A stretch of 17,785 bases of DNA from Candidatus Dormiibacterota bacterium (GTDB lineage: Bacteria > Chloroflexota > Dormibacteria > UBA8260 > Bog-877). A model generated the notes under the pieces. It made no database searches, was not told where the DNA came from, and was given only the letters and a program-made list of their open reading frames with translations. Location: contig PLTL01000291.1 in NCBI GenBank assembly GCA_003164475.1, positions 1 to 17,785 on the forward strand, in the 5' to 3' direction. Position 1 is the first letter of the stretch. Each line of letters starts with the position of its first letter. Below are positions 1-9,098 of the stretch, in pieces. The translations under genes were made by a program, and so were the position numbers.

Positions 1-117
1 GCCGCGAAGCCGCTCACCGACGACGAACGGCGCCGGCGCGACCAGATGAACCGCGAGGGGGCTGAGCGGGCGGCGCAGGAACGGGAGCGACACCGAGGCG
101 CGCACAGTTCGCAGTAG
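1..117 (+). CDS. C-terminal tail of an unidentified protein (5' end outside window)
   Basis: Frame 1 is open from the first base to a TAG at 115-117 and encodes 38 residues, starting AAKPLTDDERRRRDQM and ending GAHSSQ. The tail is strongly charged (Arg, Glu, Asp) and looks like a hydrophilic, probably helical end of a real protein. The codons are GC-rich at the third position, which supports coding. The family cannot be told from this tail. A GC-rich hairpin lies 47 bp downstream. No link to the DISARM genes is evident. Confidence 0.45.
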   Translation, partial: AAKPLTDDERRRRDQMNREGAERAAQERERHRGAHSSQ

Positions 118-163
118 CAGGGCGTGCCTTGCCGGTATTCGTGGCATCCGCCCTAGAGCAATA

Positions 164-182
164 GCCGGTCGCCGGCACCGGC
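164..182 (+). terminator. GC-rich inverted repeat, possible terminator of the left-edge gene
   Basis: A 6-bp perfect stem (GCCGGT at 164-169, ACCGGC at 177-182) encloses a 7-nt loop, 47 bp after the stop at 117. There is no T-tract, so a classical intrinsic terminator is not shown. Hairpins without a U-run are common in high-GC bacteria, so this is only a weak suggestion. Confidence 0.25.
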
Positions 183-194
183 CCGACGGAGCTG

Positions 195-365
195 GTGATC
201 CAACTTTCCTGCTGCTGGCATCTGCACCCTGGCCTAGTCGACGAGCTGATCGCCCTCCGTTACCACCACGAGGAGGTCACCAGCCCGCTCGTTCCCCTGG
301 TCCAGCCCGACCCGGTGGGCGCCCCGTCCGAGGCGGAGGATCCGGATTCGCAGATCATGCCCTGA
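195..365 (+). CDS. Possible small ORF, 56 codons, unrecognised
   Basis: A GTG at 195 is preceded by GGAG (187-190) at very short spacing and opens a frame to TGA at 363-365. The peptide begins MIQLSCCWHLHPG, continues with VDELIALRYHHEEV and ends in a proline- and acid-rich tail (QPDPVG, EDPDSQIMP). The frame is open only back to a TAG at 162. The composition resembles a real C-terminus more than random sequence, so it may be the remnant of a longer gene that lost its 5' part. I recognise no family. It could equally be chance. Confidence 0.25.
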   Translation: MIQLSCCWHLHPGLVDELIALRYHHEEVTSPLVPLVQPDPVGAPSEAEDPDSQIMP

Positions 366-730
366 GCGCTCGCAGGCCCCCACACCAATCACCAACGGAC
401 CACGAGAGACGAAGTCACCTCTCAGATAGGCTCCGGACAGGGGAGCTCCGACAGGGAACCAGGGTCGAGGCCTGTGGCCGCCAGTTCGCCAACCACCTTG
501 GCCAGCGTGCTGTCAGACGGCTAAGCTTCCCCGTTATGACAGCAGCGGCGGCGGACATGGAGGACGTCGCCCGTAACCCTCGGCAGCCGGCCGACAAGCC
601 CCCAGCCACCTCCCACCCGCAATTGGGCGAACATTCTCTCCCACCCCTCGGCCGCTTTCCCTCCTCCGTGAGTGACCTTGCGGACGTCCCCGCCCTAGGC
701 GCAGCGCGCTGCGGATACGAACGGACCTCC

Positions 731-928
731 GGTCAGTCGTCAGCCCTTGCCGAGTCCCTCATCGAGTTCCTGACGAAACCCGGCGATTTCGTGCTCGATC
801 AGTTTGCGGATAGCAACACCGCAGGCGGGGCCGCCCAATCTCTGATGCCCAGATGGATCTCGAAAGAGGCGCATCCTATTAACGTCGCAGGCTCCCGCAC
901 TCGCTTTGCCGCTACCAGATCAGCTTAG
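731..928 (+). pseudogene. Decayed C-terminal fragment of an amino-type DNA methyltransferase
   Basis: The frame encodes LIEFLTKPGDFVLDQFADSN, then a stretch with PRWISKE and GSRTRF, ending at TAG 926-928. This follows, in order, the C-terminal AdoMet-binding block of N6-adenine/N4-cytosine methyltransferases. There the usual pattern is FLT-x-PGD-x-VLDPFAGSNTTG, then RRWI-x-x-E, then GS-x-RF. Two conserved positions of motif I are changed (P to Q, G to D), which should damage AdoMet binding. No catalytic DPPY/NPPY motif is present upstream. The frame stays open further upstream (an ATG lies at 536) but shows no methyltransferase similarity there. The fragment ends 13 bp before drmE. I infer it is the relic of a modification gene once attached to the DISARM operon. 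Confidence 0.6.
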
Positions 929-941
929 TCGCGCAGAACAG

Positions 942-3503
942 ATGCCAACGCTCAAGGATCTCGTTGATTGGACACCGTATACGCCGCCACCGGAGAGCCC
1001 AACTTGGCTCTCAACACTTGCGACGATTGCAGCATCGCAGGACGGCGCCCTCGCTCTCCTGGGCCCGTCAGGTATCACAGTCACAACGCCGGCTAGCGGC
1101 AGCGTCCGGGTTCTCCCTGACCCCGCCTCGCTCTATCTGCTTGGTCTCGCCGGCCGTGCCCGGGGCACGGACCATCGCCTCGCAGTGGGCCTCCCGTCAG
1201 CGGGTCGTCATCTCCCCCTCCTACTCGGCGCGGGTTCTCTACTGGGCGCCACCGTAGCCGGAGCCGGCCCTAAGGCGAAAGGGATTCTCATTGTCAGCCC
1301 GGACCTCCAGCAACGGTATAACTACAACAATCTCCGCGTAGCGCACGAATCTCTTGACACTTGTTATCCAGGTAACCGCATACTGCCCACCGGCGCCCCC
1401 GTCCCCATCCACAGGCGCGCGCGGGGCGCCCATGGCGCCACATCGCAAGGAATTAGCTTCTTTCTACCCCTTCTCAATCTTCCTGAGGCCGTCGGAGTTC
1501 CTGTCTCGCTCATCGTCCTTGACCTTCGGCTTGCGCGATGGACGGAGCGCGCGACCGACCTCGCCAGTTGGGCCGCTCAATTACAGAAGCGATGTGGCGT
1601 AATCGCCCTCTATACGATCGGTGACGCTCTTACTCGCGACGCCTTGACTGCGGCACACTACACCGATCTACCACTCGACGATGTCGCGCTAAACACGTGT
1701 AATCACCTACTGCATGTTAAACCGCCGGCTGCCACCCCTCCGATCGACTGGTCACTGGGCCGTGCCGCCTCCTACACCGACCGCGACAACGACATCCGCG
1801 TCGTGCCGGCGCGTGACGAGATCACGCGCACAATCGACGCAATAGGGATGCTCCTCGCCGAAACTAGGCAGCTCGACACTCCAGATCTGCGTCGCGCCCG
1901 GTGGCTGTCAGCGATGTTGCGATCGCTCTGTGTGCCCCTGGAATCGTACGAAACGGCAGCCTCGCTGGGGGGCGCACGAACCATTCACTATCACGTCTCG
2001 CGCATTGGGAGTTTGTCCCGCGATAACCCTGAACTCGGTCCTGTCGTCCAAACTCTTCGCATGTTGTTCACCACCATGTATCGACTGCTGGCTGAATCCA
2101 ACCCCAAAGCCGTTGCGCTCCAGCGGGTCCTTGTTCAGAACGGTCAGAGCGACGCGCCCACGCTCATCGTCGTCCGGGACCGTGTCGGCGAACTCGCTAC
2201 TCAGTCGTGGTGCGAGGCATTGCGCAGTGCCGATGAGATTGACGCCATTCCGAGCGTCGTATCGTGCGCATCGTTCGGGGACGCTCCGGGCGATCCGGGT
2301 ACAACGACAATCCTATCGGGGGTCCTACACCGTAGATACGCGTGGATCTGCTCCGCATCGCTCGGTAGGCGGGCCACGTGGCTCTCATATCGCGGCGAGG
2401 TGGACGCGATAAGGGCGCAGCTTACAATGCTCCAGGGGGAGGAGGCTGTGCGCCTCCGGTGCGACCTGAGGCTTAGTGCGACGGCGCAACTCGGCGCACG
2501 GGCCGCCTTCGGCGCGCTGCGACCCGAAGCCCCATGCGGCCCGCTACGAATATCTGTCAATCCCCCCCAGACCGCCAAGGCCCAGGAGCCTCGCAAGCTG
2601 CGAACGATTCAGACAGGCGGCTTCCAGGGCCTCGCGGATGCGCTTCGAAAGCAAGTCGATACCCTCCCCGTCAAAGCGCATCCAGCCTTGGGGGCTGGCG
2701 CCCGTCTAGACGACGACGCCCCGCTGGATGGGGTCGAAGCCGACTTCGAATCGCTGCAGGAGGTTGGCGACGACGTCGTTGTCGCGTATGTGCACTCCGA
2801 CCGATCCGGCACGCGGTCAATACGGATTCCAGCGACAGAGATGGTCGAGGTTGCTCGCTATCGCACGATGATGGACCTCCTCCGCGTTGAGGCATCCTCA
2901 CTACAGGTTGGCGACATCCTACTGCTTACCCACGGGGAGCGCCGTGTCAGTCTTTTCGAAGAGATAGCGCAGCTCGCCGAACAGCAGCCGGATCTCGCAT
3001 TCCTGCACCACTATAGACGGAAGTGGCGTGCGGCCGTTGCTGCAATGGCGACGCGCTTCTCTAGTGGCTCTCGGCTGAGTTACAGCGATATGCTCGTAGC
3101 CGTCCGCGACGCTGGTTCACCTGTTACCACCGAGTTGACCCTGCGCGCATGGGTGAAGGAAGAAAGAATTGGCCCAGACGCACTGGAGTCCATTATCGCT
3201 GTCGGAAGGCTCACAGGGATCAACGAGATCGTCAGCGATGCACCTAAGTTTGATCAGGCCTTTAGACGCCTGAGGGGCATACGTGCTGGGATAGGTCGAC
3301 GTCTGAGCACATCTCTCCGAAACTCGTTCGCCCAGGCGATCAGTGGCGCAGACACTGACCTCGACGATGCCGACCCGTTTGACGATCATCTGGGCCTGCC
3401 AGCCGACGAGTTGATCGCGGCTCTTGACCCGTCTGAGGTATTGGAGGTTCTTCGTTCGATGCCCGATGAGGATCGATTGGTTTCTCGCGCGACCACGGGA
3501 TGA
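942..3503 (+). CDS. drmE: DrmE-like protein of a class 2 DISARM system
   Basis: This 853-residue protein opens the operon. Identification rests mainly on size, position directly before drmA, and general resemblance to DrmE, whose biochemical role is not established. Residues about 95-135 contain a glycine-rich stretch, then GILIVSPDLQQR; residues 190-194 read LIVLD. The spacing recalls a helicase motif I/Ia and II layout without an intact Walker A lysine or DExx box, so a degenerate NTPase-like core is possible (inference). The remainder is mixed alpha/beta with an acidic C-terminus (TDLDDADPFDDH). The ATG at 942 is preferred. An upstream in-frame TTG at 906 adds 12 residues but overlaps the methyltransferase relic. 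Neither start has a clear Shine-Dalgarno sequence. The stop overlaps drmA as ATGA. A TTA leucine codon occurs in AAQLQK. Confidence 0.7.
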   Translation: MPTLKDLVDWTPYTPPPESPTWLSTLATIAASQDGALALLGPSGITVTTPASGSVRVLPDPASLYLLGLAGRARGTDHRLAVGLPSAGRHLPLLLGAGSLLGATVAGAGPKAKGILIVSPDLQQRYNYNNLRVAHESLDTCYPGNRILPTGAPVPIHRRARGAHGATSQGISFFLPLLNLPEAVGVPVSLIVLDLRLARWTERATDLASWAAQLQKRCGVIALYTIGDALTRDALTAAHYTDLPLDDVALNTCNHLLHVKPPAATPPIDWSLGRAASYTDRDNDIRVVPARDEITRTIDAIGMLLAETRQLDTPDLRRARWLSAMLRSLCVPLESYETAASLGGARTIHYHVSRIGSLSRDNPELGPVVQTLRMLFTTMYRLLAESNPKAVALQRVLVQNGQSDAPTLIVVRDRVGELATQSWCEALRSADEIDAIPSVVSCASFGDAPGDPGTTTILSGVLHRRYAWICSASLGRRATWLSYRGEVDAIRAQLTMLQGEEAVRLRCDLRLSATAQLGARAAFGALRPEAPCGPLRISVNPPQTAKAQEPRKLRTIQTGGFQGLADALRKQVDTLPVKAHPALGAGARLDDDAPLDGVEADFESLQEVGDDVVVAYVHSDRSGTRSIRIPATEMVEVARYRTMMDLLRVEASSLQVGDILLLTHGERRVSLFEEIAQLAEQQPDLAFLHHYRRKWRAAVAAMATRFSSGSRLSYSDMLVAVRDAGSPVTTELTLRAWVKEERIGPDALESIIAVGRLTGINEIVSDAPKFDQAFRRLRGIRAGIGRRLSTSLRNSFAQAISGADTDLDDADPFDDHLGLPADELIAALDPSEVLEVLRSMPDEDRLVSRATTG

Positions 3504-6500
3504 CGTCGGTGAAGGTTTCGGTCGACTCCAAGCTCCGGTTAGTTGAGTATCTATCCGGCCGCGTGCGCGAGGGTCTCGCCGGGCGCGATGGCGCCGACAT
3601 CGACGGAGCCCCCGGTCGATCCATATTTGCTGGCGTCCTCCAAAGTCCGCATAGACCAGGCGACAGCCAACGACGACAGAAGGGGAACACCGAATCGCCT
3701 CCGGCTGGAACATCACTCGGGGTGACGTTTCGGGTGAAGCCAGCGTCGAGTGAGGCGGCAATCGAGATCACCCCGGCCTGCGCCATATACCACCCGGTCT
3801 TTCCCTCCTTTGAACAGGCGCTTCGGGCCAATCCCGGACTGAGATCAACTCGTCAAGGAGACTCCGTCTCCGCCGACACCGAGGCCGCCGCCCCAGACCA
3901 AGCCGCAGCAGATGGTGCACCGCTGACGGTATCCCCACTGCTCCTCGGCGGCGAGGTTCCGGACGACCGGGTCGACCTCCCTGATGAGGAGGGCGACGAG
4001 GAAGCCGAACCTCCAGAAGCCCCCACTGATCGCGTCTTCCTGCCGGTGTGTTGGAGACGCTGCGATGTGCCATTTGAGGCCTCCTCCTTCACCATCGCCC
4101 CTACTACCGCGACGCCGGAGATCGGCCGGCGACTGCTCGCCGATGGCTTCGCTACTGCCAGCGCGTCGGCCTCGAGAGCCGACGCCAGCTGGCGTCACCT
4201 CGGAGAACCAAAGGAACGGCAGCGGTTCCTGGGAGCGCCTCATTTGCTCGCCAATGAGGAAACCTACCAACTGGCTCTGTCTAGTCCCCTTGCCCCAGTA
4301 TCTCTTCCCGACTGGCGTGGAGAGATTCGTGTGTCTTGCCGCGAGGAAGCTCAAGGCTTGCTACGCGTCACTGTCTTCCTCTGCAACATAACGCCGTATC
4401 CAGAAGCCGAAGATACCGATCAGGGGCTCGTCGAGACCGCCCTCTTCGATTCCCGCCTGTCCATTCGCCTACTCGGATGTCAACTGGCACCGTTCCAGTT
4501 TCTCCTCGCGCCGAAGGACTACAGAAGCGACCCAACTTTCGCTGTGAAAGGAATAAACTGCACTGCCCACCTCTCAGACACTGCGCCGTCGACCATCGTT
4601 ACCGAATCACTCCCCACATTCGCGCAGCCGCTATATCGGACGCGAGACAACCTCGAGGTTGACTTCACCGACCTGACCGGGGATGGCGCACTCGGGGCAC
4701 TGCAACACATACACACAAGTATGCTCCAGTATCTTGATCAGTGGCAGTCGTTCCTCCACGGTCCGACCGCTGCGGCGCTTTCCAACGATGAGCGCCGCGA
4801 GTGTGAGAAGGATCGAGAGCAGTTTCGCGCGGAGGTCGAGCGGTTCCGCCTAGGAATTCAGTGTCTGGAATATGACGCGACTCTTCGCGATGCATTCGGA
4901 TTGATGAACCAGGCGTTCTCGGCGCTCGCGGATCGCTCAGGCGGGCGTATCCGCGCGTGGCGCCTATTTCAGATCGGCTTCATCTGCAGTCAGATGCCGG
5001 CGCTCGCGATCAGGCAGCAACAGCCCGAGGGCCCGCCAGAACACCTAGACGCGCTGCGGGCCGCACACCAGGACGTCGGGGTTCTTTGGTTCCCAACTGG
5101 AGGTGGTAAGACCGAGGCGTACCTGGGCCTCATCGCGACTTGCCTGCTCTTCGATCGGCTGCGCGGGAAGGAACGTGGGCTGAGCGCCTGGATGCGGTTT
5201 CCGCTGCGGATGCTCTCCCTACAGCAAATGGAGCGCCTTGCTCGTGTTGTCGCTGTCTTGAATGAACTACGCGACCACACACCCCGCTTGAGCCAAGGTG
5301 ACCCATTTGCGATCGGGTATTACGTGGGCGATACCAACACGCCTAACCGGGTGTCAGCCGAACAGATGAAGGAATACGAGGCATCTCCAACGAAGCGCGA
5401 TCGCCTTCGATTGCTCCGTCGGTGCCCCCATTGTTCCGCGCACCTTGAAGTGAAGACGCTGCGCACCTCATGGCGGCTAGCTCACGTGTGTCCGAATCCC
5501 AACTGCTTCACCAATCGCTCGACAAGTCTGGGCAAGCTCCGCGGGACCGTCCCCGTGTTCATAGTTGACAACGAGGCGTACAGATACCTTCCCGCCGTCC
5601 TCGTGGGGACGGTTGACAAGCTAGCGATCATCGCACGCAGCCGCCACTTCTTCCAATTCCTTCGAGGCGCGCCACAGGAATGCCCGGTGCACGGTTACAC
5701 GGCCTTCAACGAGTGCATGGAGGCTCCGAGCTTCTCCGCCGGGTGTCAGACGAAGAAGCGAGAGCTCGCCAAGGTCACTCCGTTCTTCGATCCTGGACCA
5801 TCACTTCTCATTCAGGATGAGCTGCACCTTCTAAGCGCAGAGCTTGGCGTCTTCAATGGCCACTACGAAGGTCTACTGCGCCACATCACGGATGGTGTCT
5901 ATCTGCGACCGAAGGTCCTGGCGGCGACGGCTACCATCCAGGCATACGGCACGCAGGCATTCCATTTGTATCTTAGTGACGCCCGTCGCTTCCCGGAGCC
6001 AGGGTGGGCTCTCGGAGAATCCTTCTACGCCACATCCTCGCCGCGGGAGGATCGACGTCATTTCCTCGGGGTGCTGTCACATGGGCGCGCCGTTGAAGAC
6101 GTGGTGCTCAAGATCCTTGGGATCTACCAGCGCGAAATCAGACTATTGCAGACCAATCCAACTCTAACCCGTAGCGTGATTGGCACTCCCCAGGCGACCG
6201 ACTCCGAGCTCTCCGATCTGCTACGGCTGTATGACCTATCCGTGGCCTATGTGAACCGCAAGGCTACTGGCGGAAGCCTGGTTGACAAACTCTCTCGCGC
6301 CGAGGCGTTTCTAACTACCCCGGGCGATCGCATCCATAGTCAATTCCTGACCGGCGACCAGTCGATCGACGAGGTCGGCGCGGCGCTCGACCGCATCGAG
6401 CGCGAAGGGGAGGATACCGGCCTCGATCGCCTCGACTTGCTCATTGCCACGAGCTTGATTAGCCACGGCGTCGACCTCGAAAGAATCAACATGATGGTGG

Positions 6501-7120
6501 TCTGCGGGATGCCCTCGCACTACGCCCAGTACGTTCAGACGAGCAGCCGCTGCGCCCGTAATCACCCGGGCTTAGTCATTGCGTGCTTCAACGCTCGCGA
6601 TCCCCGCGAGCTCTCTCAGTTCGAGTTCTTCAACCCTATGCACGAGCACCTTGACCGGCTCGTCGAGGCGGTGGCAATCAACCGCTTTGCGTCCAATGCA
6701 CCGGACAAGACCGTGCCTGGCCTCCTAGCCGGCCTTCTTCTAGCGGACTACGGTCCCCGTCTTTTTGCGAGCTCCCAAGTGCCACGGGCCCTTGACCACG
6801 TTCCTACCATCCAAGTCGCGCTTGGGCTCAAAGCGGGGAAACTCGCACCATGCATCAGCCGAGAGGAACTGCAATCCGCGCTGTATAGCATCGTTGGATT
6901 GGAGAGGCCCGCCGATCCGACGACTGAATCGCAGATTGCTAACGCCCGCCTCCGCGTGGATGACGCCTTCGACGCCACGCTTGGCACGATCGGCCGCACC
7001 CTCGAGACACGGCTCGCCGAGGCTATTCACCCCCTCACCTCGTTCCGCGATGTTGACGAGGGGGTGGAATTTGGGAGCCTCGATTCCGCGATGCTCGTTA
7101 GCCGTATGAAGGGCCGCTAG
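3500..7120 (+). CDS. drmA: DrmA, SF2 helicase of DISARM
   Basis: This 1206-residue protein is the DISARM helicase subunit. In the family it works with DrmB on foreign DNA in the cytoplasm. Visible motifs in order: Walker A FPTGGGKTE (531-539, K537); zinc ribbon C642-x2-C645 with C664-x4-C669; a second cysteine-rich patch from C728 (ECPVHG); DEAD-like box QDELH (772-776); motif III-like AATATI; and a C-terminal RecA lobe with SHGVDLERINMMVVCG and motif VI QTSSRCAR (1013-1020). The roughly 500-residue N-terminus is family-specific and includes an acidic linker (PDEEGDEEAEPPEAP). Length fits DrmA proteins. The start ATG overlaps the drmE stop (ATGA), implying translational coupling, and drmB begins 1 bp after the stop. 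All catalytic motifs look intact. At least one TTA codon occurs (HPGLVI). Confidence 0.9.
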   Translation: MTSVKVSVDSKLRLVEYLSGRVREGLAGRDGADIDGAPGRSIFAGVLQSPHRPGDSQRRQKGNTESPPAGTSLGVTFRVKPASSEAAIEITPACAIYHPVFPSFEQALRANPGLRSTRQGDSVSADTEAAAPDQAAADGAPLTVSPLLLGGEVPDDRVDLPDEEGDEEAEPPEAPTDRVFLPVCWRRCDVPFEASSFTIAPTTATPEIGRRLLADGFATASASASRADASWRHLGEPKERQRFLGAPHLLANEETYQLALSSPLAPVSLPDWRGEIRVSCREEAQGLLRVTVFLCNITPYPEAEDTDQGLVETALFDSRLSIRLLGCQLAPFQFLLAPKDYRSDPTFAVKGINCTAHLSDTAPSTIVTESLPTFAQPLYRTRDNLEVDFTDLTGDGALGALQHIHTSMLQYLDQWQSFLHGPTAAALSNDERRECEKDREQFRAEVERFRLGIQCLEYDATLRDAFGLMNQAFSALADRSGGRIRAWRLFQIGFICSQMPALAIRQQQPEGPPEHLDALRAAHQDVGVLWFPTGGGKTEAYLGLIATCLLFDRLRGKERGLSAWMRFPLRMLSLQQMERLARVVAVLNELRDHTPRLSQGDPFAIGYYVGDTNTPNRVSAEQMKEYEASPTKRDRLRLLRRCPHCSAHLEVKTLRTSWRLAHVCPNPNCFTNRSTSLGKLRGTVPVFIVDNEAYRYLPAVLVGTVDKLAIIARSRHFFQFLRGAPQECPVHGYTAFNECMEAPSFSAGCQTKKRELAKVTPFFDPGPSLLIQDELHLLSAELGVFNGHYEGLLRHITDGVYLRPKVLAATATIQAYGTQAFHLYLSDARRFPEPGWALGESFYATSSPREDRRHFLGVLSHGRAVEDVVLKILGIYQREIRLLQTNPTLTRSVIGTPQATDSELSDLLRLYDLSVAYVNRKATGGSLVDKLSRAEAFLTTPGDRIHSQFLTGDQSIDEVGAALDRIEREGEDTGLDRLDLLIATSLISHGVDLERINMMVVCGMPSHYAQYVQTSSRCARNHPGLVIACFNARDPRELSQFEFFNPMHEHLDRLVEAVAINRFASNAPDKTVPGLLAGLLLADYGPRLFASSQVPRALDHVPTIQVALGLKAGKLAPCISREELQSALYSIVGLERPADPTTESQIANARLRVDDAFDATLGTIGRTLETRLAEAIHPLTSFRDVDEGVEFGSLDSAMLVSRMKGR

Positions 7121-7121
7121 A

Positions 7122-9098
7122 ATGGAAGGGCAAATGCGGAGGGGGCGCTCCCAGATTATCTGGCGCTTCTCCCCAGGCGCCGTGTTTCGGTATGGTGAGA
7201 CTGGTGCTTGGTGTGAGGTCACAGAGGTGACACTCGGCAACACGCGACCACTGACGGGTGCTCTTGCTGCGGCACTGACCTCCGAGCTGTATCGATGGAG
7301 GGCGGTTGGCCCTGCCGGCTTCCCCGATCCCCGCAACGCCCCCCACCGGTACATCGTCGGGGAGCCCTACGAAGTCCACTACAGCCTATGGCCCACAGTG
7401 TTCCAGTGCCGTCTTTGTGGCAAGGTTCACTACTACCAACTCCTAGCCAAGCTGAAGGAGGTCAATGATCGGCTGCGGTGCCGGAGCTGCCGGATCGATG
7501 GCACGCTCGTCCAGATACCTTACGCGTATATTCACGAGTGCGGTCGCAAGGAATCGACACGGATCCCCCACCACGACATAACCCACGATATCCAACTCAT
7601 CGATCGCGGGTCGTTTGCCGACTCCTTTTGGCGCTGCCACACCTGTGGGCGGCCGTTGCAAACCAGAGCGCGAGAGGGTCTTGGCTTCAGGCAATGTCCT
7701 GGATGTCATGGGAAGTTACAACGCGGTGTTCTGCTCGAGGACAGCCGGGTGCACTACTCCCACACGCTTCCCCTAGTGGAGGCCGAGTCCGCTGCGCTGG
7801 ATCACTGGAAGGAGAATGATCGTTTCGACGACTTCCTCTTGGCTGCTGTGATCGGCATTGACCGATATCGTCGAGCGGATTTGTTGGACCTCGCGAGATC
7901 TAAGGAGGCCCTGGGTGTGGAGACACCCGAGCTTCGCGCGATGAGGAGGCTACTTCTTGAGTCTGGCACGATGTCTCCAGAGGCGGTTGAGGACCTGGTT
8001 AAGCAGAGCCTGAAGCAAGCATCTGCGGATCCGTGGCGCGAGTATACCGATGCTTTACGGCCCATGAGGGACATCGCCCCAGCAGTGTCGTGGCGCGAGT
8101 CTAGACAAACTGTGGAGTACGTTTTCGTGCGCGATGATCCCACCATGAGCACGATCACTCTCGAGGAGCTGACGCGCGAGTCTCGCGGCACCGACAATCC
8201 AACGGCCGAGCGCCGGGAGCAAGAGATCCGGCTTGCCTCGTCTCTGGGACTGCTCGACCTCGCGGTCGTCGAGGCCCTTCCAATCCTGCTGGCTGGCTAC
8301 GGTTATACCCGACAGTATCAGTCGCCCGCGATCGGCAGTGCTGATGGGGAGGACGCGGGCACCGCGGTGGCGCTCGTTCCATTCCCCGGCAAGGACGGGA
8401 AGATTCCTATTCTCGCTGCGAGCAACACCACCGAGGCTCTCCTCTTTCGACTAGATCCTTGGCGGATGGCTGCCTTCTTGCAGCGAAATCTCGCGATGAC
8501 GATACCCGACCGAGTCCTCGCAACTGAGGCCACTCTTCGGGCCTGGTTGCTGGCTCTCGCCGAGCCCCTGCTAGCGCACGGCGAATCGCACCTCGAGCTG
8601 ACCTCCTGGGAGGTTGAGCAAGCGGTCGCCGTCGACCCACCCTCTGCACTCATGTTTGCTGTTCAGCACACAATTGCCCACGTCATGAAGGTCACCGCAC
8701 ACCAGTATGTTGGCATCGACGTGGATGCGCTCGCTGAGTATCTGTTTCCAGCGCACCTCGCCGGCGCGCTTTATGTGTCAGCGCATGTCTCCTTTACACT
8801 CGGCGGCATCGATTCTGTCTTCCGCTCTAATCTGGGGCAGTGGCTGGGCTCCGCCCGCGATCACGCAGCGGTCTGCTCCTTTGATCCGATCTGCGGTGAC
8901 GAGGGGGGCGCGTGTTTAGCCTGTCTCTATCAGAAGTTCGGGTGTGCGTACTTCAACCGTTCTCTTAGTCGTAGCCTGCTATTCGGAGGTCATCTACGGG
9001 GCATGGGCGGCATCATAGCCGGGTTCTGGGGCCCCGAGGTCGCTGGTGCAGCGGAAGATCTCAGGTCCCGAGGCAGCGCGACGCCGTCAGTGCCGTGA
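7122..9098 (+). CDS. drmB: DrmB, zinc-ribbon and DUF1998 subunit of DISARM
   Basis: A 658-residue protein. DrmB is the partner of the DrmA helicase and carries the DUF1998 domain often found beside or fused to SF2 helicases. Two N-terminal zinc-ribbon modules are visible: C96/C99 with C120/C123, and C172/C175 with C192/C195. The C-terminal DUF1998 region begins near residue 513 (VQHTIAHVMK). It ends in a cysteine cluster C585, C591, C598, C601, C608 within PICGDEGGACLACLY, followed by FNRSLSRSLLFGG, which is the hallmark of the domain. The ATG at 7122 lies 1 bp after the drmA stop, with a weak AAGGG upstream. The 3' end overlaps the drmC GTG (GTGA). A TTA codon lies within the cysteine cluster. 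No frame damage is seen. Confidence 0.88.
   Translation: MEGQMRRGRSQIIWRFSPGAVFRYGETGAWCEVTEVTLGNTRPLTGALAAALTSELYRWRAVGPAGFPDPRNAPHRYIVGEPYEVHYSLWPTVFQCRLCGKVHYYQLLAKLKEVNDRLRCRSCRIDGTLVQIPYAYIHECGRKESTRIPHHDITHDIQLIDRGSFADSFWRCHTCGRPLQTRAREGLGFRQCPGCHGKLQRGVLLEDSRVHYSHTLPLVEAESAALDHWKENDRFDDFLLAAVIGIDRYRRADLLDLARSKEALGVETPELRAMRRLLLESGTMSPEAVEDLVKQSLKQASADPWREYTDALRPMRDIAPAVSWRESRQTVEYVFVRDDPTMSTITLEELTRESRGTDNPTAERREQEIRLASSLGLLDLAVVEALPILLAGYGYTRQYQSPAIGSADGEDAGTAVALVPFPGKDGKIPILAASNTTEALLFRLDPWRMAAFLQRNLAMTIPDRVLATEATLRAWLLALAEPLLAHGESHLELTSWEVEQAVAVDPPSALMFAVQHTIAHVMKVTAHQYVGIDVDALAEYLFPAHLAGALYVSAHVSFTLGGIDSVFRSNLGQWLGSARDHAAVCSFDPICGDEGGACLACLYQKFGCAYFNRSLSRSLLFGGHLRGMGGIIAGFWGPEVAGAAEDLRSRGSATPSVP

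Noticed and set aside
366..535. Possible gene between the small ORF and the methyltransferase relic
   Set aside because: Frames here are open but give no recognisable protein and there is no supported start. I see no coding sequence, RNA gene or clear repeat.
536..730. N-terminal part of the open frame leading into the methyltransferase relic
   Set aside because: Composition is Ala/Pro/Arg-rich with no methyltransferase motif. It is open by chance in GC-rich sequence, so only 731-928 is called as the relic.
3117..3761. - strand open frame of 214 codons spanning the drmE-drmA junction
   Set aside because: It is antisense to two well-supported genes, has low-complexity composition, and shows no family resemblance.
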